Assembly: GCA_016432725.1 (NCBI GenBank)
Contig: JACJDG010000003.1
Span: 124,001-188,000 of the forward strand
Length of the DNA stretch: 64,000 nt
Direction of reading: 5' to 3'
DNA from: Streptomyces sp. DHE7-1
GTDB lineage: Bacteria > Actinomycetota > Actinomycetes > Streptomycetales > Streptomycetaceae
In this document: piece after piece, positions 48,383 to 58,529 of the stretch
Numbering within the stretch: position 1 is the stretch's first letter
Layout of the letters: each line of letters starts with the position of its first letter
Position numbers and translations under genes: made by a program
The notes under the pieces: model-generated
Databases searched by the model: none
Told to the model about the DNA's origin: nothing
Seen by the model: the letters and a program-made list of their open reading frames with translations, nothing else

Positions 48383-49000
48383 ATGGCGCCCACGCATACA
48401 GTCCGCGAACGCCTCGCCGGTAGCCGGGTGCAACCTCCTTGCGGTGACGCGGTGGATCTCCCGGACCGGTTCGCGGCCGGTGACGAGGCCGCACTGGCCG
48501 AGGTGTACCGGACATGGGGCGGGATGGTGCAGACACTCGCGCGCCGCGTGCTGGGTGATACCCAGGAAGCGGAGGACGTGACACAGACCGTGTTCCTGGC
48601 GGCCTGGCGCGGCCGCGCCGGCTTCCGTCCCGACCGTGGCACCTTGTCGGCCTGGCTGGTCGGAATCACCCGGCGCAAGATCGCCGATGCGCTGCAGGCC
48701 CGCACGCGGCGAGCCGATCTCGTCGCTGTAGCCGGTTCTGCGCTCGCCGCGGACGGGGGACGCGGCGGGTCCGAACCGCAAGCGGTACTCGACCGCGTTC
48801 TGGTGAGTCAGTCGCTGGCTCGGCTCAGCGGGCCGCAGCGCACTGTTCTGACGCTCTCCTTCTTCGAGGACCTCACGCAGACGCAGATCGCCCAGGTGAC
48901 AGGCTGGCCCCTGGGGACGGTCAAGAGCCACGCACGACGGGGTCTGCAGCGCCTCGGTGACGCGTTGGAAAGCGCTCGGCCAGACGCCGTCTCGGCCTGA
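48383..49000 (+). CDS. ECF RNA polymerase sigma factor
   Basis: 205 residues, GGGAG before the ATG. Region 2: FAAGDEAALAEVYRTWGGMV, RRVLGDTQEAEDVTQTVFLA, FRPDRGTLSAWLVGITRRKI. Region 4: LSGPQRTVLTLSFFEDLTQT, QIAQVTGWPLGTVKSHARRG. It resembles the SigK/LitS-type ECF sigmas. No anti-sigma gene follows; a MerR-B12 regulator gene lies 157 nt downstream on the same strand. That pairing recalls the light-responsive litR-litS arrangement, although gene order and neighbours differ. Confidence 0.9.
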   Translation: MAPTHTVRERLAGSRVQPPCGDAVDLPDRFAAGDEAALAEVYRTWGGMVQTLARRVLGDTQEAEDVTQTVFLAAWRGRAGFRPDRGTLSAWLVGITRRKIADALQARTRRADLVAVAGSALAADGGRGGSEPQAVLDRVLVSQSLARLSGPQRTVLTLSFFEDLTQTQIAQVTGWPLGTVKSHARRGLQRLGDALESARPDAVSA

Positions 49001-49157
49001 GCGCGCACTAACGCTGCAAGTCCGCTCGACGTGTCGCGGACGGCTCGCTCCCAGACGGCACCGCATCCGCGCGCCTGACGACGTCCGAATCACCTGCATG
49101 ACGAACGGTCGGGTCATACCCACGGTGCAACACGGTGATCTCGCCCCGGAGGCGCGG

Positions 49158-50153
49158 ATGACCACTGGTCAGCTCGCCCGTCTACTCGGGGTCTCCCCGA
49201 CGACCTTGCGATCCTGGGACCGTCGTTACGGACTCGGGCCGGCGGTGCGGGCGGACGGCCACCATCGCCGCTGGTCGACCGACGACGTGGCGATGATGCG
49301 GGAAATGTGCCAACTCACCGCCACCGGCATGTCACCGGCGGCAGCCGCCCGCGTGGCACAGCGACACGCACACCGCACGGACACGACCGAAGCACCGGCC
49401 GGTGGGGTCCCCCTCGCTCCACACGACGACGAGGCCGAGACCATGGCCCGTCACGAGCAGGCAGGAAGCGGGCTGCCACTCGGGCGTGTGCGGCGCGAAT
49501 GCAGAGGTCTGGCACGAGCCGCGATGCGGATGGATGCCTTCGAGGTGCAGCAACGGCTGCGCGAGGCGGTGGCCGCCCACGGGCCCGCTGTGGCCTGGGA
49601 GGAGGTGATGGCGCCCGCGCTGCGTGCGGTCGGCCGCAAGTGGCAGGCGTCCGGCGAGCGGTACGTCGAGGTCGAGCACCTGCTGTCCTGGCACATCTCG
49701 GCGACGTTGCGGCACCGGTACGTCGAATCCGCGGCTCGCGACGATCAGCGTGCCCTCGTCCTTCCCGTCGTGCTGTCCTGTCCGGCCGGGGAGTACCACA
49801 CCCTCCCTTTCGAGGTGCTGGCCGCCGTGCTGGCCGACGACGGGCTGACCGTGCTCATGCTGGGGACCGCCGTGCCTCCCGACGCGCTGATGAGTACGGT
49901 CCAGCGTGTCGCGCCTGCCGGAGTGGCCCTGTGGTCCCAGACCCGCCCCACGGCGGACCTCCGCCTGGCACGTCGCGTGGCAGCGGCCCGGTGGGGTGTC
50001 CACGGCGCGCGTACCAACTCCCCCGTGCTGCTGTGCGGCCCCGGGTGGCCCTCCCTCGCGGACGATTCGCTGGACCTGAGACAGGTGAAGAGCCTGCGTG
50101 ACGCCGTTCGTGTGCTGACCGAGCTCCACCGGGACGCCATGCCAATGCGATGA
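49158..50153 (+). CDS. MerR-type regulator with a cobalamin-binding-like domain
   Basis: 331 residues from ATG 49158 (GGAGG six bases upstream); ATG 49098 is possible. MerR helix-turn-helix: MTTGQLARLLGVSPTTLRSW, DRRYGLGPAVRADGHHRRWS. The helical part contains GRKWQASGERYVEVEHLLSW, i.e. W-x10-EH, one residue longer than the Wx9EH of CarH photoreceptors. The Rossmann-like part starts LPVVLSCPAGEYHTLPFEVL, with Glu-x-His at the base-off ligand position. It is a probable B12- or light-dependent regulator of the CarH/LitR class, likely controlling the adjacent sigma gene and possibly the glycosyltransferases. Confidence 0.85.
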   Translation: MTTGQLARLLGVSPTTLRSWDRRYGLGPAVRADGHHRRWSTDDVAMMREMCQLTATGMSPAAAARVAQRHAHRTDTTEAPAGGVPLAPHDDEAETMARHEQAGSGLPLGRVRRECRGLARAAMRMDAFEVQQRLREAVAAHGPAVAWEEVMAPALRAVGRKWQASGERYVEVEHLLSWHISATLRHRYVESAARDDQRALVLPVVLSCPAGEYHTLPFEVLAAVLADDGLTVLMLGTAVPPDALMSTVQRVAPAGVALWSQTRPTADLRLARRVAAARWGVHGARTNSPVLLCGPGWPSLADDSLDLRQVKSLRDAVRVLTELHRDAMPMR

Positions 50154-50265
50154 GACCTGTGCTCGCTGCCTCGTCTCGCGGCGTCCTCGCTCCCGCAGTC
50201 ATCGCCCGTTCCGACGACGGCACCGACGTCGGAACGGGCATGGAAGGCCGCAGGGTTCGCCGGAG

Positions 50266-52341
50266 TCACCGGGCGGTTGAGTCGGACGTTCGCCCTGTCC
50301 GGGCATACTCGTGGACCAGGGCGTCCGCCATGTCGGTCACCGCGAAGCGCACCGTCGCCGTCTGGCGCGCGGCCCGGGCCAGACCGCGACGTCGACTTTC
50401 GGGCACGGCGGTGAGTCGGCGCAGCCCCTGGGCCAGTCCGGCCGGGGAAGCGGTGTCCATCAGCATCCCGTTGATGCCGTCGGACAGGTAGTGGCCCACT
50501 CCCCCACGACGCGGGGCGGCCGCGGGCAGGCCGGCTTCCATAGCCTCGAGGATGGCGATGCCGAACTCCTCCTTGCTGCTGGGGCACACGTACCACGCCC
50601 GGATTCCCTCGGCCGGATCGGCCAGCGCCCGCTCCAGGCGGCGTACCCGGTCGTTGGGCATGGCCGGCAGGAGGGCCAGACGGCGTGCCGCCGCAGGGTG
50701 GTCTTCCACGAGTTCGCGCAGGACGGTGCGCATCTGCTGTTCGGCCGGGGTGGGCCGGTCGGTGGCGCCGCCCACCAGGACCAGCGTCGTTCGGCGCCAC
50801 AGCCCGGTGGCGAGCCAGGCCCGCAGCAACAAGTCCTGCTGCTTCACGGGATGCAGGCGGCCCACGCAGAGCAGCAGGGGCAGCTTGCGGTCCCCCGGTG
50901 CCAAGGCGTCGCCCCGGTCACCGTCGCTGAACAGCTCGGCCAGCATCTCTTTCCGCAGCGTCGACTCGTGCGCGGCCGGGACGTAGGGGGCAATTCCCTC
51001 GGGTGGCGCGGCGGGGCCGGCCGTCCCGTAGCGGGTGCCGAGGACGGGAAAGTACCGAACCAGTTCCTGAGTGCCCTCGCGGCCGGGGATGCCGATCACG
51101 GTGTCGGCGTGGTCGACGAGGCGGTCGGCGAGGAAGACCCGGTGCAGATCGTGCCGGAGCGGTTCGGCTGCCTCCGCGTCGGACCGGCCGGCCCGGGCGT
51201 ATTTCGCCGAGATCTCCCGGTGCGGATCCGGCGCGGCGGTGAAGACAAGGCGTGTGCCGATGCGGCGAGCCGCTTGGGCGAGTGCCAGGCTGCCGTCGTC
51301 CGCGTACCTCAGGTGCAGCACGTCCACCGGCCGCCGCAGGGCCCGCAGGAGCCGCGTGGCCCACCATGCGAGTGCCGCGCGGTGCTCGTGCATCCGGTGC
51401 TGCTGGGGCGCGGCCGGCGCGTCGACCGGTAGGTGCAGTACCAGGTGTCCTGGTCGGCGTTCGCGCAGCAGTCGGGGGTCGGCTATGAGTGCCTCGTGCC
51501 CGGCGGGCACCACGGTGACGACGGCCGCTACGTCCTGGTGTGCCGCGATGTGGTCGCCCAGGCCGCCCAGCAGGACGGACAGCCCGCCGCTTTGGCCTTG
51601 GCCCGGCGTGTCGAGTCCACCGACGAGCATGGCCTGAGCGATCACGAGGCCCGGCCGGGCCGGTTCTGTCGCGCTCACGGGAGGGAGGGGGCCGAGGAGG
51701 AGTCGTTCGTAGACGTCGGCCGCCGCCCCGACGTCGGGCAGGTGTGCCGCCCCGTCGGGGTGCCGATGCAGGTAGCGCCATACGGCGTGCCGCACGCCGC
51801 GGTCCCCGTCCGAGGCCAGGGCCGCCGCGTCGGCCGCGGTGACCGGGCGCAGTCCGGTCGCCTCGGCGAGATCGAGCAGCAGGGCAGTGCGTTCGGCGCC
51901 GGACGAGGACGCCCGCAGCTCGCGGTGAAGGGCCTCCTCGGCCCACGCGGTCCCGTACCGCTGCACCGTCTGCGGCCACATCTCGCTGAGGACCGCGGTC
52001 GTACGAGGGCCTCCCCGGGCCTGGGTCAGCACCGCGTCGGGGGTGAGGGGGACGGCGAGGCGGCATGCCTGCCGCAGGGCCGCGGTGACGACGTCCTCGC
52101 GGCTGAGCCCCGAGTCCAGGTCCGTCGGCACGCTGCGGGGCCCGCAGGAGTACTCGGCCTCCAGCAGACGGCCGAGGTCACCGGGTGCCGCTTCCTCACC
52201 GTTCTGCGGGAGGGAGTGCTGGTGCGGGGTGCTCCCGCGGGGAGCTGTGTAGAACGCGTGGCGTGCGGCGACCAGCGGGTCCGCGTCCGTACAGCGCGTG
52301 GCACCATGCCGCGAAGGTGGTGCGGATACGGCTACGGCCAC
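50266..52341 (-). CDS. GT4-type glycosyltransferase with a large N-terminal domain
   Basis: 691 residues from GTG 52341 (AAGGAGAG upstream). The first 240 residues are helical and not recognised. The GT part resembles sucrose-synthase/sucrose-phosphate-synthase-type GT4 enzymes: LVIAQAMLVGGLDTPGQGQS, GGLSVLLGGLGDH, VDVLHLRYADDGSLALAQAA, LLLCVGRLHPVKQQDLLLRA, then WYVCPSSKEEFGIAILEAME and AAAPRRGGVGHYLSDGINGM (E-x7-E signature region). No frame break in 2.1 kb. The acceptor is unknown. It is divergent from a GT1 gene, 186 nt apart, suggesting a joint glycosylation pathway. Confidence 0.85.
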   Translation of the reverse strand: MAVAVSAPPSRHGATRCTDADPLVAARHAFYTAPRGSTPHQHSLPQNGEEAAPGDLGRLLEAEYSCGPRSVPTDLDSGLSREDVVTAALRQACRLAVPLTPDAVLTQARGGPRTTAVLSEMWPQTVQRYGTAWAEEALHRELRASSSGAERTALLLDLAEATGLRPVTAADAAALASDGDRGVRHAVWRYLHRHPDGAAHLPDVGAAADVYERLLLGPLPPVSATEPARPGLVIAQAMLVGGLDTPGQGQSGGLSVLLGGLGDHIAAHQDVAAVVTVVPAGHEALIADPRLLRERRPGHLVLHLPVDAPAAPQQHRMHEHRAALAWWATRLLRALRRPVDVLHLRYADDGSLALAQAARRIGTRLVFTAAPDPHREISAKYARAGRSDAEAAEPLRHDLHRVFLADRLVDHADTVIGIPGREGTQELVRYFPVLGTRYGTAGPAAPPEGIAPYVPAAHESTLRKEMLAELFSDGDRGDALAPGDRKLPLLLCVGRLHPVKQQDLLLRAWLATGLWRRTTLVLVGGATDRPTPAEQQMRTVLRELVEDHPAAARRLALLPAMPNDRVRRLERALADPAEGIRAWYVCPSSKEEFGIAILEAMEAGLPAAAPRRGGVGHYLSDGINGMLMDTASPAGLAQGLRRLTAVPESRRRGLARAARQTATVRFAVTDMADALVHEYARTGRTSDSTAR

Positions 52342-52527
52342 CGTCTCTCCTTGGTTGCTCGGGGGTTCGCGGATGGTTTCGCCCGCCGCGCGTCGGGCGG
52401 ATGCACCATTCGGACCAGACGGTGTGCCGGAGGACGGCCGACGGCCGGGACAGGGTGCCGGGCTCGTGCGCTGCGGGCGGAACACCGAGGTGCATCCGTG
52501 AGGGCGTCGGCCAGGGAAGCCGCGGTT

Positions 52528-53863
52528 ATGCCACGTATCGTCGTCGTCAGCCCGCCCTTCGCCTCTCACGCCGCCCCCTGTCCGTGCTGGCGGCGGCGCT
52601 CGTTGCGCGAGGTGCCGAGGTGTACTTCGCCTGCGCTCCCGCTTTCGAAGAGCTCGCGGTACGTGCCGGCGTCGGCTTCGTGCCGCTGACCGTGACGCGC
52701 AACGCCAACACCGGTGTGGCGGAGGCCACCGAGCAGGCAGCGGACGAGGCCGCCCGGTTGTCCGAGTTCGTGCAGGCCACCGGGAAGGGTGCGGTCGAGG
52801 CGCTGGTCACCCAGGCGCGGCACCGGCAAGCGGACATGCTCGCCGACCCCGAGGAGGTTCACGCGGCACTGCGGGCTGTCGACGACCGGCTGCGGCCCGA
52901 CTGGTACGTCGTCGACCAGCTGAGTTATCCGGTGACCCTGGCCTTGCACTGTCTGGGGCTCGCGTACGCGACGTTCTGCCCCGGACATCCGACCTACGTG
53001 CTGTCGGGACGGGACGCCTTGTTCGGCGTGCCCTACGACTGGCCGGGAGTCCTGCGTCCCCAGCCGTCGCAGCTGGCCGAGCTGAGGGCGGTCGCCGGGG
53101 CGAACGACCGTCTGTTCACCGAACTGTTCGCCGCCTTCGTCAACGACAAGGCGCCACATGCACCGGTCCCGCGTCGCGCTTTCGCTCTGACCTCACCCCG
53201 GGCGGTCGTCTACGCCTATCCCGAAGTGCCGTGGTTGCCGGCCCCACCCAGCGGTCCCGAGCACTTCTTCGCGGGACACATGGCAGGTCCGGCAACACCC
53301 TTGTCCCCGGAATGGGCAGGGCAATTGGAACTGCTGCGCGCACGCTCCGGGAAGATCGTGCTCGTCGCTCTGGGAACGTTTCTGTCGGCCCGCGCCGACG
53401 TGCTGCGTTCCGTGGTGTCGGATGTGCTGGAGGGTTGCGCCGACACGGCTGTCGTCGTGGCCGCGGGTGACCGTACGGAGGCGCTCGCCGACCTGGCCGG
53501 AGAACGCGTCGTCGTGCGGTCCACGGTTCCGCAGCAGCAGTTGCTCGGGCAGGTGGACGCCATGGTGCATCACGGTGGGGGCAACTCGTTCACCGAATGC
53601 CTGCGCGCCGGGGTGCCGGCTCTGGTCCTGCCTCTGTCCAGCGACCAGTTCGCCATCGCACGTGACGCGGAGCGGGCGGGCGTGGGGCTCGTGCTCGACC
53701 CCAACGCGCTGGCGCGCGGTGACGTGGCGAAGGCGCTCGGGTGCTGGCCGCCACCGTGCGGCCGCGTATGCCACGCTGGGCCCGTGAACTCGGCCGACGC
53801 GGCCCCGACTGGGCGGCCCGGCACCTCATGGCGACCATGCCTGATCGGGCGTCCGCTCAATGA
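52528..53863 (+). CDS. GT1-family (MGT-type) glycosyltransferase, two apparent frameshifts
   Basis: It starts MPRIVVVSPPFASHA. One C is missing at 52574-52578, then PLSVLAAALVARGAEVYFAC. It continues through IVLVALGTFLSARADVLRSV, RVVVRSTVPQQQLLGQVDAM and VHHGGGNSFTECLRAGVPAL, the donor-binding motif HHGGxNSxxE. A missing G at 53739-53741 precedes the end (VRPRMPRWARELGRRGPDWA, ending DRASAQ). About 445 residues. It belongs to the macrolide/UGT-like group using nucleotide sugars. The acceptor could be a lipid or carotenoid, but this is not visible. Confidence 0.83.
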
Positions 53864-53966
53864 ATGGCGCGCCAGCCTCACTTGTAGCGCTTCGGACGAC
53901 GCCAATGCGGTCCGATCCTGGTCCTTCAACACCGGGGTTGCGGCCGTTCGATCGAGCGGCTCCCTC

Positions 53967-54779
53967 TCAGGACGAGTTCTCCAGCATGTATGTGTTCTGT
54001 AGTTCGTCCTGAGTGATGGTGGCCTTGCCGTTCACGGGCACTACGGACATGTTGCCGTCCAGGTACCTGGTCTGGAATTTCCAGCCCTGGGGCAGGTGCA
54101 GGCGATAGGCGAGATCGGGGAGGTCGTCCATCGTGAGCGCCGGATCGACGATGCGGCAGTAGGCCTGCATGGCGAAGCGTTGGCCGTTCGGTGCCACGAG
54201 TTCGTAGACGAGTTCGCCGGCCTCGTAAAACCACTGGGTGGTGCGGTTGACCGTGGTGCGCCGGTAGGGCGCGGGGTGCGCGGTCCCGGCGCCGCTCTGG
54301 TCGGCGGTGGCTACGTTGCGGGAGAGGATGCCCCCGAAGTTCTGCACGTCCTTGGCGTTGGCGATGACGAACTTGTCCAGAACCCAGAAGCGCTGGCCGT
54401 TCTTGTACATGCTGTTGACACCGAACTGTTGGGCGACTGCCTGCGGGTTCAGCGCGTTCCACTGGGCGGTGGGGCATGTGTCGAGACCGGTCGTGTTGTA
54501 AATCGTCGTTCGGGTGCCACCGGAGACGTTCTTGATGAGGAACATCTCGCAGTACCGCGTGTCCCTCACGTCGGAAAAGGTGAACGTGTTCGGCGTCGAC
54601 GCGCTGCTGCTGGGTTCACTGGGCGACGCCTCAGCGGTCGTGCTGGCCGCGCCCGAGGGGTTGCCGCCCGACGGGACGCCGACTGCCCTCGTACTCGTCG
54701 CGTTGAGGGCGAAGCCGGCCAGCGTGGCCACGGCGGTCGCCAGGACAGTGACACTGGCCGTGTATCCGGGTATTCGCAC
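53967..54779 (-). CDS. secreted or membrane-anchored protein of unknown function
   Basis: 270 residues from GTG 54779 with GGAGA upstream. N-terminal hydrophobic segment (YTASVTVLATAVATLAGFAL) and a Ser/Thr/Ala linker point to export. The domain includes FTFSDVRDTRYCEMFLIKNV, TTIYNTTGLDTCPTAQWNAL, RFWVLDKFVIANAKDVQNFG and the C-terminal LHLPQGWKFQTRYLDGNMSV, VVPVNGKATITQDELQNTYM. The family recurs in Actinobacteria without assigned function; a C-terminal scrap of a relative lies at 43229. It is tail-to-tail with the GT1 gene. Confidence 0.75.
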   Translation of the reverse strand: MRIPGYTASVTVLATAVATLAGFALNATSTRAVGVPSGGNPSGAASTTAEASPSEPSSSASTPNTFTFSDVRDTRYCEMFLIKNVSGGTRTTIYNTTGLDTCPTAQWNALNPQAVAQQFGVNSMYKNGQRFWVLDKFVIANAKDVQNFGGILSRNVATADQSGAGTAHPAPYRRTTVNRTTQWFYEAGELVYELVAPNGQRFAMQAYCRIVDPALTMDDLPDLAYRLHLPQGWKFQTRYLDGNMSVVPVNGKATITQDELQNTYMLENSS

Positions 54780-55367
54780 GGGATCTCCATACGCCGCGGT
54801 GCTCTCCGGGGCCGGCGGCCGACAGCCTGGGCCGACCCCGCCCTGTCGAGGTGAACGTATGGGCGCGGTCACCCACTTGCTCGGCACGGGGCCTGCCGGT
54901 TGGACCACCCGGGTGCGCTCTGCACTCGTTCGGTCCGGCTTGCTCGCGCCGAGCCCCGAGGTGCGGTAGAGGGACCCGGAACCGTCTGCCATACGGCTTC
55001 CGCCGATGATGTCGACCTCGTGCCCAGCGTCGTCACCTGCCGAAGGGCCAGCAGGTCATGCAAGTTTCGGAGCGACCCGGGCAAGGTCGGGACTACCCCG
55101 AACGGCCCACTTCGAACAGTGGGGCCGCGACGGGCGTGTCTACGCTCGATCTGCGTACGGCGGCATCGCCGGCGACCCGTGACGGTGCCCCGGATCATCT
55201 CGCGTGCGTCGTCGCCCTTGCAGTCGATCGGACGGCCGGCCAGAGGGCACCCGAGCCCATCGACCGACCTCCGTTGACCACGCACTCGGAGACTCGACGC
55301 ACCCCGCGCCGCGGTGTGCCCGAACGCACCGGCCGCGGGGCTCCATGCCGGGCCAGAGGAGGAAAGA
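54780..55367. other. intergenic region
   Basis: About 0.6 kb without a supported gene; it should contain promoters of the two divergent exported-protein genes. Confidence 0.35.
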
Positions 55368-57011
55368 GTGAAGGCAGGCATACATCGCACGCGCGTGGCC
55401 GGGGCACTGGCGGCCTTGACGGTCGTCGCGGCCGGTTGTTCCTTCGCGGCAACCGGGATGTCCGGCACACCGGGTGGGCCCCCGACCCCTCGGCGGCCGC
55501 ATCCGCGTCGGCGGAAGCCCGCGACCTGTCCATGGGCAACCCGCCCATCGGAGACGCGACCATCGCCCAGCAGGAAGCCGCCTGCGCGGCCGAGCAGCCC
55601 AACGCCCCCTGGTACCGCACGCTCGTGCCGTTCGAGCACTACGACTCCGCACGCACCAGCCTCCACCCGTGCGCGCAGTTCCCCGGCTCCATGACCGGAC
55701 CCAATGTGGTCGAGGCCCATCCGACCACCGGCGACGTCTACTACTCGCAGTTCGACATCGCCACACGCGGTACGAAGGACATGTACGTGTACTTCGGCGG
55801 CAACGGCGACATGAACCCGCCCGCACTCCAGACCTTCATCGCCAAGGTTCAGCCCGGCACGATGAAGCAGATCTGGCGCACGCCCCTGTCGGACGCCCGC
55901 AAGAACAACGAGTTGCACGTGTCCGGCGCGGTGGACGTCATGGCCGACGGCAACCTCGTGGCCATCTCCGACCACACCTTGTACAAGCTCGACGGCACCA
56001 CCGGCAGGATCCTGCTCCAGCAGGACATGCCCACCGGCAGCAGCCCCGTCAACGACAGTGCCTTCAACGGTATTGACGCCTTCTCCGACGGCACGATCGT
56101 CGTCCGGTCGATGAACCGGCCCGTCGGCTGCACGCTCAACGGCTACAGCGCCGCCGCGTACAAGTGCCCCGGCGCTCCCGGCTCCGCGAAACCCTCGATC
56201 ATCGGCACGGTCGACCCGAAGACCTTCAAGGTGCTCAGCTGGACGGAGCTGAAGGGCAACGTCTTGGGCCGGGTGACCACCAGCCACTACCAGGGACACG
56301 ACTACGCCTACGTCACCACCCCCACCCAGATCTATCGCTACGTCTGGAACGGGCGCACCATCGAACAGGACGCCGCCTGGGGACCGGTCACCTACACCAA
56401 ACCGGGCCAGACCGCGGCCGGCGCACCTGTGATCATGGGTGACTGGGTGGTCTTCTCCAACAACGGCACCCCTCCCAGGTGCCCATGAGCGTGTACGCCA
56501 TCCACCAGGGCGACTCCAAGCGACTGACCCACCTGGACCCGACCCCGGCCATGAAGCCCGGGCAGGTGAGCTACTACTACGCCAAGGTCTCCGCCGACGC
56601 CGCGAACAACCGGATCTACGTCATGGACTTCGGCCTGGGCACCGCCTCCGCCATCGACTTCCGCGATGGCCACATGTCACTGGCGTGGAAGGTCAAGCAG
56701 CGCAGCAACAGTTACATCACCCTCATCGGGCCGGCCGACAAGCGGGTGTTCGTCAACGCCAACGCCCACTCGAACACCGAGACGGACCCGACCAAGTTCG
56801 ACTACGGGCCCGTCGGCGCCAACTACATGGACCAGATCCAGTGGCGCGACACCCGCACCGGCAAACTTCTGGCCGCCTCCGACTTCTACCCACCGTCGAA
56901 CCCGGCCGGCACCGTACCCCCGGGTACGGCGGCCTGATCTACGACATCCTCGGCGACGGCCGTGCCGTCGTTCTCGCCGTCCGCCCAGCCGGCGCGGGCG
57001 AAAAGCCCTGA
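55368..57011 (+). CDS. lipoprotein with predicted beta-propeller, three apparent frameshifts
   Basis: GTG 55368 follows AGAGGAGG. Signal VKAGIHRTRVAGALAALTVV with lipobox AAGC. The mature part (about 515 residues) has repeated four-strand units: VVEAHPTTGDVYYSQFDIAT, VSGAVDVMADGNLVAISDHT, LYKLDGTTGRILLQQDMPTG, FNGIDAFSDGTIVVRSMNRP, then VYAIHQGDSKRLTHLDPTPA, PADKRVFVNANAHSN and GGLIYDILGDGRAVVLAVRP. These look like PQQ/YVTN-type propeller blades. Missing bases in runs at 55476-55483, 56469-56472 and 56922-56924 break the frame. It is exported and anchored to the membrane. Ligand or enzyme activity unknown; no PQQ genes nearby. Confidence 0.78.
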
Positions 57012-57249
57012 CCGCCGAGGGCGCCGTGGCGCGCGTGCGACAGATCGCGGGCCGCGGTCACCAGGCGATTTAGGACGGCCTGGGGAGGTGGCAAGCGGGA
57101 GGACGAGGCCGCCCGCCGGCCAGGAACGCTGATTTCAACCGGAGAAGCGGCTCCGCCAGGCACTCCTGGTCACTCACCGTCATCGCCTGGGGTGCGAGAC
57201 CGCACGACTGCACCTAACGTCCGAGGTGGGGCCCAGACAGGGAGTGAAC

Positions 57250-57785
57250 ATGAGCCCCACCAAGCGCGGCAAGATAGTCAGCGTGACGCGTATGCGGACA
57301 CCGAGGATCGCGTCCCGCATCGTGTCGGATCCGACGGCACGCGAACCCGAGTCGTCGCGGCAGGCGCCGGACCCTGATGAGGCACTCCCTCACCATCCAC
57401 CGCGCTCGTCCACTCGCATACGCGTATCCGAGACCAATCCCTGGTCGATCACGGTGATGAGCTTCCTCGTCCTGGGGGCTTGGGGGTGTGCGTCCTCGGC
57501 GTCGTGTTCGTCGCGTCGCTCGTGTTGTACGTCGTGGCCCCTGACGCGGCGCCGTCGCTGTCGCAGACCCTGGTCATCGCCATCGTGGTCGTTGCGCTGA
57601 TGATCCTGCTGGGCACCGTCGTGGCATGCATGTACGGCTTCATGCACAACTGCTCCGCACGACTCGGCCGTGGCCTCGAAGTGGGGTTCACCGACCTCCG
57701 TGGCGTTCCGTCACTGGCGGGAGACCCAGGAGAAGACGGCCAGGAACCAGAGGCTGCGCCGGATCCCGATGGCATCCGCAGGTGA
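57250..57785 (+). CDS. membrane protein, one apparent frameshift
   Basis: ATG 57250 follows AGGGAG. N-terminal 60 residues are polar. Two transmembrane helices follow (WSITVMSFLVLGAW, then after a missing G at 57482-57486 GVCVLGVVFVASLVLYVVAP, and QTLVIAIVVVALMILLGTVV). The C-terminal part is acidic (FTDLRGVPSLAGDPGEDGQE). About 178 residues. Function unknown. Confidence 0.6.
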
Positions 57786-58094
57786 CACCAACGGCACCGG
57801 ACACGGGCGTTCATGCACCGCCCGGCTCGTCCAACCCGGATCCTGTGGTCGCTCATCCAGCCGTCCGGGAGGTCGACTCCGGCTCAGCGTGCCGGCGTTC
57901 GCCGGGCGGCTTTGAGGTCCGACGCAGTAGGAAACGGTGAACATGAGCCGGTCGGCGCAGAAGTGAATCGATTTGCCGGGTGAACGGTCCACTTGGAGGC
58001 CGATGCGGCCGCCCTGAGCTGCGAGGCTCGTGCACAACGGATCGGCAGCCACTTGGGATACGAGCTGCCGTCACTCGACCGTTTGGAGCCCCCT
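57786..58094. other. intergenic region
   Basis: No supported gene; about 300 nt upstream of the small secreted protein. Confidence 0.35.
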
Positions 58095-58381
58095 ATGCGT
58101 CTTCGTCGTCTGGTCACCGGTGCCCTCGGTTCGGTCGCTCTGCTGCTCACCTCCGCCGGCGCAGTCACCGTGAGCGCCGGTGAGGCCGCAGCGACTCCTT
58201 GCGGCTTCTACGAGACCCACTCCGACGCCTACTACAACCACTGCACCTCGGACGGTTCACACATCGTCATCGAGATCGACGACTGGGGCCGAACAGCGAG
58301 CGGTGTGTGGGGCCGGGCGTGACCTGGATCGGTTCCGCCTCCGGTATCGACGGCGCCTGGTACACCGGCCGCACATGCTGA
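58095..58381 (+). CDS. small secreted protein (DUF6355-like), one apparent frameshift
   Basis: Signal peptide MRLRRLVTGALGSVALLLTS with cleavage near AAA/TPC. Mature part: CGFYETHSDAYYNHCTSDGS, HIVIEIDDW. After one missing G at 58285-58288 it reads RCVGPGVTWIGSASGIDGAW and YTGRTC. Four Cys. The pattern Cys-x-Tyr near the start, YYNHCTSDGS and RCVGPG fits DUF6355, annotated as linked to natural-product biosynthesis. About 95 residues. GGAG lies six bases before the ATG. Confidence 0.7.
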
Positions 58382-58529
58382 TCCAGGCAGCGTGGAAGCG
58401 CTGAGCGGGTGTCTTTGGGGAACGGTCGCGGTGACCGTTCCCCCAACACCTTTGCCTCTTCCGGTTGGTTGCTTGTGGCCGCTCCTGGACGAAGCCGCCG
58501 CCCGCTGCGGAGGGGGCCCTCACCTCGGA

